DNA of 64,000 nucleotides from NCBI GenBank assembly GCA_035771175.1, contig CM069606.1, positions 32,737,316 through 32,801,315 on the forward strand, written 5' to 3'. The notes below the pieces were generated by a model, which saw nothing but the letters and a program-made list of their open reading frames with translations, had not been told where the DNA came from and searched no databases. Of this stretch, positions 57,392 through 64,000 are shown one piece after another (the first letter of the stretch is position 1; every line of letters starts with the position of its first letter). Source of the DNA: Paratinospora sagittata (Eukaryota > Streptophyta > Magnoliopsida > Ranunculales > Menispermaceae). The translations under genes were made by a program, and so were the position numbers.

Positions 57392-59560
57392 TACACTCCG
57401 ATTTTTAAAATTTAAATTTAAAGTAATAAGAATAAATATTTGGTCTTAAATTTAAGTAATAAGAATAAATATTGGCTCTTATCACGAAAATAGCAAAAAG
57501 AAAATCGAGACGTGAATTTTATTCATCTACCTTAACCCCAAAATCTTTACACAGGTCAAAATAAATTTAATAATATCATTTATATTCAAATTAAGGTTAC
57601 AAGTTAAGATAGCAAAATATTCTTTTAATTTTTATGTCACGGACTATAGATTTCCATTACCCAAATTGAATATTGAGCCATGAGGGTATTTGTCATTGTC
57701 CATCCATTATAGACACAACATTTTAAATATATTCATCAAGTAGAATTAACAAGTTCAAGTTCAAAGCATAAACATATAAAATAACCCATAAAATCTTCAA
57801 CGGCCACTATAATGTTTTAAAAGCACTGATTTCTAATACAACTCATTTAATTGATATAATCAATTATTAAATAATTACTCAGTCTTACTACCATAACGCT
57901 ACTCAAACCACTAACCCACCCCTTCTACTGCGAGACACGTCCCGAACTTGCGACTCTATTCTTTCATATACCTGCATGTGAAAAATAAGGGTGAGCTTGA
58001 AAGTCCAGTGGGTCATCTAAACTATTCACAACATTTTATTATGATATATACACAAGAACATTACAAACAAGTTTCACACATTAATCATTGCAACATTTGA
58101 TTGTTTGAGTTGAGAATTTCATCATGTTCAACATCACGTACCTCTAGATAATGAAACCCCGGGTGGCACTACCCAAAATTAGAAACTCGTTGGTGATATT
58201 CATCATGAACAACTGCCCCATAATAAACATTAGCAATATTCCTTAGAATAACTGCTCCATAATAATCATTGACGATATTTCTTAGAATAATTGTCTCATA
58301 TGTGTGATTCTTATCTTAATCGTGTTACTTAGTGATGTCACACCATACATACAACATAAGTACGATATTAATTGCATTCACAAGACATATTTGAACTCCA
58401 TTACACATGGTATCATGTCACAATGCCAAATATAATAGTATTCATGCCTGAACTTTACTATGCCAATATTCCAAGTCATATGTTTCATTATTAGACATTA
58501 TAATTTACAAATGAATCTCAATTACCATATGAATTGCATGCATCCAATTATCATCTGATCATAACAACAAGTCATGCTAACACACATATTATCATAGCTA
58601 ACAATCACAACATGGTATATATAAAATCATGTAAAATAAGCATGCATGAGCAATCTAATAATACTATAAATCTAATTAATTTAACGTTCCTATCTATATA
58701 TCAAAATAAAACATTATAAAGGCATAAAATCTTCTCCACCTGAATCGCTAAATTCCAAATCACTTAAATTTTTCGTTACGCCTAGTATTCAACCTGTACA
58801 CGTATATTACGTTTGTTAATATAAATACTCATAAGAACGATTATGAGTGTAGAAATATATACATATATATATATATTGGTGAGATGTTTAACAAGTATAT
58901 ATATATATATAACATAAGCTAGCATAATATAATAATATATATATGATGAGATAATATAATACATATCATCTAGTGTTAAATATGAGATGAGATGTATCAA
59001 TTATATAGAATGTATAATATATATGTGTGATGTGGGTGTTTAGATGAGTGATGGTGTGCACGTTTAGAGCGTTAGTGTATAGTATAATATGATGTTATAC
59101 GGGTGGTGAGGTGGCACTTAAGTATAAATATTATTGATGGCATTAGGTGGTGCTTGTTGAACATTGGTGCAGAGAAACCAGGAGCAGAGGAAGAGAACGG
59201 AAAAGAGAAGAGAGAAGAGAGAAAGAAGAGGACAGCGACAACGACAACGTCGCTACTGCTTGTTCTTTTGCATTGGTTTTGAGAGGGAGACAGAGAGGGA
59301 AAAGAATGAAGGAGGCAAGGCGTGAAGTCGCCTTACTGCTATTCCATGGCAACCAAAGGGGTGGAAACAGAGCATCGCCTTGCTCTCTTTCCATTTCTTT
59401 TTTCTGACGATTTGGACAATAGTCACCGATGGAGAGCAATTGTTAAGTCTTGTGAGTGTTCAATCCATCAAGAAAGAGAAAGAAGGAGAAGGATGAGACT
59501 AGTTGTTCCAGTGTCGTTGTCCCGTTACGATTATATAATATGAAAAAAGGAATCATCATT
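57392..59560. repeat. LTR-like block, orientation and end unclear
   Basis: Starts TGTTACACTCCGATTTTT, a typical gypsy LTR terminus. At 57965-58015 it contains ACCTGCATGTGAAAAATAAGGGTGAGC and GTCCAGTGGGTC, the reverse of the block seen in sense in other LTRs, and at 59160-59330 a purine-rich leader-like stretch. No matching second end was found. Confidence 0.35.
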
Positions 59561-60506
59561 AAAAGGAAAAGAAAATGAAAAAATAAGAAAAGAGAAGGGA
59601 GAGTTTATCGTAATTTCCCGGATTAGTTTTTCGGTGGTCCGGTGTGTTTTACTTCAAGTGGCCCTTCTTTGCGCTCTAGTTTGAAGGAGGGAAAGAGAGG
59701 CGAACAGGATGTGAGGCGGTTGTAATTGATTAAAAATTATATACAATAGGGCTTTCCATGCTCTTTTGAGGGTCGTGTGTAGAAAAGGAATGTGGTGAAT
59801 TGGTTTCTAATATTTCATCTTGTATGAAAGGAAATTTAGAGTAGATTAAGGAGTAATTTTTGGTTATTTCCAATAAAAAAATTAAAGAATACTGTTGGAA
59901 AGGAAATGAGAGAAAATTGTAAAATTTTCAACATGTTAATTTATTGACCGATTTTTCTCACTTTTCTATATTGACATCCAAAATTTTCAAAGTATTATAG
60001 TGAATCTAACACACCAACGAGTGATTGGCTGGAAGCCTGGTGAGTTTTAACATTGTATAAGAAATCTACGTTTCCCTTATGCCTTCAAGAGAATTAGTTC
60101 CATGGCCGAAGGGCGCGGGTACCTCATGGAAACCCAAAAAACCAAATAAAAATAAAATAAAAAGGCAAATCTAACGCACAGATTATAATTTGCTGAGGTG
60201 TACTTTGGTGATTCGCACCTAAAACCACAACATTAACTTTTCGCGCCTAAACGCTTCGGCGCCAATCTTTCCAATCTCTTACACCCCCTGGTTCTCGAAG
60301 CGAGCTCTTCCTGTTGTTGTTCTTGTTCTTGCGATTGTGTATTTTTCATTTCTTTCCGCTTTTCGAAGACAGATCTCCGTTCCCTTCTCTGCAAGCATTT
60401 TCCTTCCTTTCTCATAGTTTTCGTTGTGGCGTTCATGGCGTCTAGGGTTTCACAGAGTACCTAATCTTCTGTTCAAAACACTGAACAAAGCAGAATCCTT
60501 TCTTCC
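59561..60506. other. Spacer and SMC5 promoter/5' UTR
   Basis: AT-rich DNA changing near 60230 to a GC-richer 5' UTR. A nine-codon upstream ORF (60435-60464) precedes the SMC5 start. No clear TATA box, as expected for a housekeeping gene. Confidence 0.5.
60435..60464 (+). promoter_or_regulatory. Upstream ORF in SMC5 leader
   Basis: ATGGCGTCTAGGGTTTCACA... to TAA, nine codons, 42 nt before the SMC5 ATG. Its ATG context (TTCATGG) is fairly good, so it may lower translation. Inference only. Confidence 0.4.
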
Positions 60507-61064
60507 ATGGAAGAGCGCTCCAAAAAACGTGCAAGGCTTACAAAAAGGTTCAGAATCTTTCCAGCTTTTTTTTATTTTCACTCATCTTTGATGGTTTTTA
60601 TTTTATTTTATTTTTCCCTCTAATTTTTACGGCTTTCTCAGAGGTGAGGATGATTACTTGCCCGGAAACATCACTGAGATTGAACTAAAAAACTTCATGA
60701 CATTCGATGAACTGAAATGCAAGCCCGGTTCTCGTCTCAACCTTGTGATTGGACCCAATGGATCGGGAAAGAGTTCTCTCGTCTGTGCTATTGCTCTTGG
60801 CCTCGGAGGCGAGCCTCAGGTTTACTTTTCGCGAAAAAAATGCTCTTTCTTGAATGTAAATTAGGGCAAGGTGAAGTGTGGTGTGAGTTAAAAATATGTC
60901 TTTTCTGCAGCTTCTAGGGAGAGCATCGAGTGTTGGTGCGTATGTGAAACGTGGAGAGGAGTCTGGGTTTATAAGGATTTCCCTTAGAGGTGATTCTGAG
61001 GCGGATAAAATTACCGTTACCAGGAAGATAGACATGCGCAACAAATCGGAATGGTTATTTAATG
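60507..61064 (+). CDS. SMC5: SMC5, exons 1-3 (gene continues beyond window)
   Basis: SMC5 is the ATPase core partner of SMC6 in the nuclear complex for DNA repair and sister-chromatid alignment. Exon 1 is 60507-60547 (MEERSKKRARLTK), exon 2 is 60642-60819 and exon 3 is 60911-61064; all junctions are GT-AG and keep phase. Exon 2 reads GEDDYLPGNITEIELKNFMT and contains the Walker A P-loop GPNGSGKSS. Exon 3 reads LLGRASSVGAYVKRGEESGF and ends at NKSEWLFNG. This is the plant SMC5 N-terminus, about 124 of roughly 1,050 residues, with no lesion. The next exon is not found before 64000, so intron 3 exceeds 2.9 kb and carries mobile elements. Confidence 0.92.
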
Positions 61065-61539
61065 GTATTTTGTCTAATCCTTTGTGATCAATTTCTTTTA
61101 CAATGTGTAATTGTGGGTTCACGTTGTCAATTACTTACAGTTTCCATTACTCTCATCATTCTGTTGAAATTACACTTTAATTAAGTCATCTCATTTATCT
61201 ATATAGTTTCTTCATGATATGTTCTGAATCCAAAAAAGGTAAAAAGAAATGATGCTATGAATGCTTGTTATCTTATTGGTGATTAATTTATTACTTCCTA
61301 TTTAGAGTTTCATGTATAATTTAAAGAGCTCTGCTAGTATATTATGGAATTACATAGTGGTTTAGTTATTTTCTGGGATAGGGGCATCGTTGACCTTAAG
61401 TGAATTGTTGGTTTTCCTGTCATCAAAATATACACCATGAGGAATATATCTTTCAGTCAATGTTTTCTTTAGGAGCTAGGTATCATACTGCACAACTTGA
61501 GGCATGAGGTTTATTAACTTATTATTTATTTATTCATTT

Positions 61540-62812
61540 TTTGACTAGAAACAGAAATTTTATTGATAAAAAGGAAAAGAAGTACAAAACACCACCTCAG
61601 GAGTCGGGCCCCAAGGGACGAGTGATACATTGAAAGATTTTACAATCTACACAAAATTGGACCCCAATCCTTCGTCTAGTCTCCAAAAGTATATCCCAAG
61701 TATAACATGGACGCATTAATCCACAAGGAGGCCAAATTATGTGAAGATTCCCACACTCGGTCGACATCATTGGTAATGTTTTGAGAGATCCTAGCATTTC
61801 CCTCCTAACGCTCTAGAGTATTGCAAAGAGCACCACTATCCAATGGCGCTTGAGATGTGAAGGCTGGCTCTCCTTGCTTGGAAAAGAGAATGGGCATTTA
61901 ACATTTGGCTAGGGCAAATCAGGTATATATCCTGTCCATCTATTCCACATTGCTTTTGGTGAAGTCACTACACACCATGATGTGGCCAATGAATTCTGTC
62001 TCCTTTTTGCAAAGAGAACACCAACTTAGAGAGATGCAATTGTTAGGGAACCTTTTTTGAAGCATATCAACGCAATTAAGCTTCTTATGAGTTGCCAACC
62101 AGCCCATAATTTTGACTTTGGCTGGTACATGGCTTTCCATATGAAGTTAGAAGGTGTGAAAGTTGGGTTAGAGTTGTTGCTAGAGATAGCATGGAAGAAG
62201 GATTTTGAAGTAAAAACCCTGGAATTGTTTGCCATCAAGCAAATCCTATCCCTTTCCTTGGACAATTTAACTAATCTAGACAACCTACAATGGACATCAC
62301 CTCACATAGGGCTTTCTCTGAAGGATTCCTACCCAAGTGAAAATTCCAACTAAGACCCTGCCCCCCCTTCACCCCTTTGTTGATAGACAAAAGAAGGGAT
62401 TGTGGCATTATGCAATGTGGACATAGAAAAGAGTTTGGGAGTTAGGATTTTGAAGTTCTCCTTACCACACCAATCATACCAAAAATGGATCAAACCTCAA
62501 TTACTTAGCTTAAGTCTAGTGAAATTTGAAAACAAAGGGTAAATGGAGTGGATGAACTTCCAAGGACTTTGAAAGGTGGCCTTACTGAGAAGACTAGCAT
62601 CCCTAGCATTACCATATAGTCCATGCTTGCTTTAAATAAGTTGGTTCCATAAAATATCTTTTCCTCAACAAATCTCTACAACCATTTTCTTGCTAATGCC
62701 TTGTTCTTGTCCCCTCCTTTCCATAAGAAGTTCCTCCTCATTATCTCAATTGTCACAACTCATCTTAGTGCAAATTTCTTTTTCTTTTTTCTTGCCTTTT
62801 TTTTTTTTGGTA
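61540..62812 (-). mobile_element. 5'-truncated LINE (L1-like) in SMC5 intron 3
   Basis: The 3' end is at about 61540: the minus strand ends TTTATCAATAAAATTTCTGTTTC and a short A-run, typical for plant L1 elements. Upstream, frames carry the zf-RVT region at the ORF2 C-terminus (PAKVKIMGWLATHKKLNCVD, then CSLCKKETEFIGHIMVCSDF) and FLWKGGDKNKALARKW from the end of the reverse transcriptase. Several stops and frame breaks occur. The endonuclease and most of the reverse transcriptase are missing. It is antisense to the host gene. Confidence 0.85.
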
Positions 62813-62860
62813 GAAAAGAGCTTTTGGGTTACGATGTCTAGGAAAAACTAGGCTGAGAGG

Positions 62861-63389
62861 CCCTGTGTTCATCCTACCTACCAACCCGATTAACCCGACC
62901 AACCCGAATCTTTTGGGTTGGGTTTATATGTCGAATTGGGTTGGGTTTGGGTCAGAAATTTGTAACCCAATCTTGTTTTGGTTGGGTCAAGATTTTATAA
63001 TCAACCCGAACTAACCCGAACTAATAAATAAACAATAGTTATTACGCTATTTATTATTTTCATCATAAACACTTACCATGATTGAATTAGCTAAAATGTT
63101 ATGATGTAAATAATATAAAAGAAATCGTCTTAATAACTACCATAATATTCGCATTTGACTTACATATAATTTTATAAAATATTATTTAGAATTCATGTAT
63201 ATATTAAGTAGATTGTGCAATTTTGTAATCAATATATTAGTTGATTAACTTGACCAACCCGACCTCATTGGGTTGAGTTTAAGAGGTCTATTGGGTTGGG
63301 TTGGGTTAAGTTTTCTTCAACCTGAACTCAATTGGGTTGGGTTGGTATTTGGCCGAAACCCAGCCCAACCCAACCCGTGGATATCCCTA
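62861..63389. mobile_element. hAT-type MITE with GGGTTG/CAACCC subterminal repeats
   Basis: Exact 8-bp duplication CTGAGAGG at 62853-62860 and 63390-63397. Subterminal repeats are CCAACCCGA on the left and GGGTTGGGTTG then CCCAACCCAACCC on the right; the right end is GGATATCCCTA. The left end has drifted. No coding capacity. GGGTTGG-rich hAT MITEs are common in eudicots. Confidence 0.82.
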
Positions 63390-63397
63390 CTGAGAGG

Positions 63398-64000
63398 GCT
63401 TGTGATAGTCAAAGGAAGGGTGGAGGGGTGGGGAATAAAGTATAAATCTAATTTTTGTGGCTTATTTGTTTATGGTCACGTGTAAGAAGTCCTAGTCAAA
63501 AATACGACAAGCTTGAATGAAATGTTCCTAAATTTCTTCCCCTTCATTGACTTCGTGGCTGTGGAAAAAATTATTGAAGGTGCAAGGTGCACTTAAGGAG
63601 ATGGAATCTCCTTAGCATCTAGGCGTTAGGAGAGCCACATGCTTGAGTGAATCCAGGTACAAAAATACATTAAAAATTTTATATGTAAATGAAAAGTAAA
63701 AATAATAGTAAATGCATATTTTATTAACGATGGCTTTATTTTTAAGTAATAAATTTATAATAGAAGAGAGTGATTGCCATAGTTGCATGATACTAAATAG
63801 TTGTATGGATACTAAATAGTTGCATGATACTAAATACTAGTGGGAATACCTAGTGCACATGGCTCTAGCTATTGTGAGATTTAGGGAGACAATGCATGGA
63901 ACTTTTATGTCACATTGTAGAATGTTTCTGGATAAGGATAAATGCCAATATACAATAAAATCAATATTGTAAGGTGCAACCTAATAAATAATAAATATAC
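63398..64000. other. SMC5 intron 3 continued, no gene seen
   Basis: Continues the sequence interrupted by the MITE. It reads GLVIVKGRVEGWG in one short frame but nothing I recognise; the end is AT-rich. Confidence 0.4.

Noticed and set aside
59147..59440. Overlapping ORFs of 86 and 98 residues as genes
   Set aside because: They cover a purine-rich, LTR-leader-like stretch on both strands with low-complexity products and no recognised domain.
57392..59560. Confident solo LTR with defined ends
   Set aside because: Only one end looks like an LTR terminus; the internal signals disagree on orientation, and no target duplication was found.

Overview
The window is nuclear DNA of a higher plant, very probably a woody eudicot. 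The evidence is GT-AG introns, plant gene families (polygalacturonase, zeatin O-glycosyltransferase, plant mobile domain, SMC5), AT-rich spacers and many plant-type retrotransposons. The sequence does not identify a genus. Only one gene looks intact, the first three exons of SMC5 near the right end. Everything else that resembles a gene is a relic or belongs to a mobile element.

Layout. 1-5050: AT-rich spacer holding a short-LTR non-autonomous copia-type element (914-2867, TSD ATAAA). 5051-6562: a frameshifted polygalacturonase. 7156-12645: an AT-rich block with possible Helitron ends, containing a Mutator-like transposase/OTU relic and, on the other strand, a plant-mobile-domain relic. 12960-16270: an old Tat/Athila-like LTR split by a solo LTR. 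17800-20240: a second short-LTR element, antisense, with identical LTRs, which has picked up part of a ribosomal protein S25 coding sequence. 21122-25108: a zeatin O-glycosyltransferase gene (minus strand) broken inside its donor-sugar (PSPG) box by a 2.4-kb foldback element. That element has arms carrying arrays of perfect hairpins, an internal 179-bp tandem repeat and what looks like a captured promoter/5' UTR with its intron. A 59-bp direct duplication flanks it.

27040-39406: a truncated copia pol joined to a truncated LTR of a minus-strand Tekay/Del-like gypsy element, whose gag-protease region is split by another solo LTR. 39700-53960: a nest of insertions. A hAT transposase relic, seen at both ends, appears to enclose a copia-type LTR, which holds gypsy solo LTRs. 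One of these holds another solo LTR, and that one holds a 605-bp inverted-repeat element with a tRNA-like internal promoter. Exact 5-bp target duplications (CAGCC, GAATA, CATCC, GATAT, ATTTG, CCACA, GAAAG) fix most of these boundaries. 54375-59560: a hairpin cluster and two further LTR-like blocks. 60507-64000: SMC5 exons 1-3, then a large intron filled by a LINE fragment and a hAT-type MITE.

The best candidates for something undescribed are: (1) the hairpin-array foldback element at 21530-23975 with its 59-bp flanking duplication; (2) the TG...CA inverted-repeat element with a tRNA-like module at 46125-46729; and (3) the short-LTR family with Arg/His-coding GC-rich minisatellites and an RPS25 fragment.
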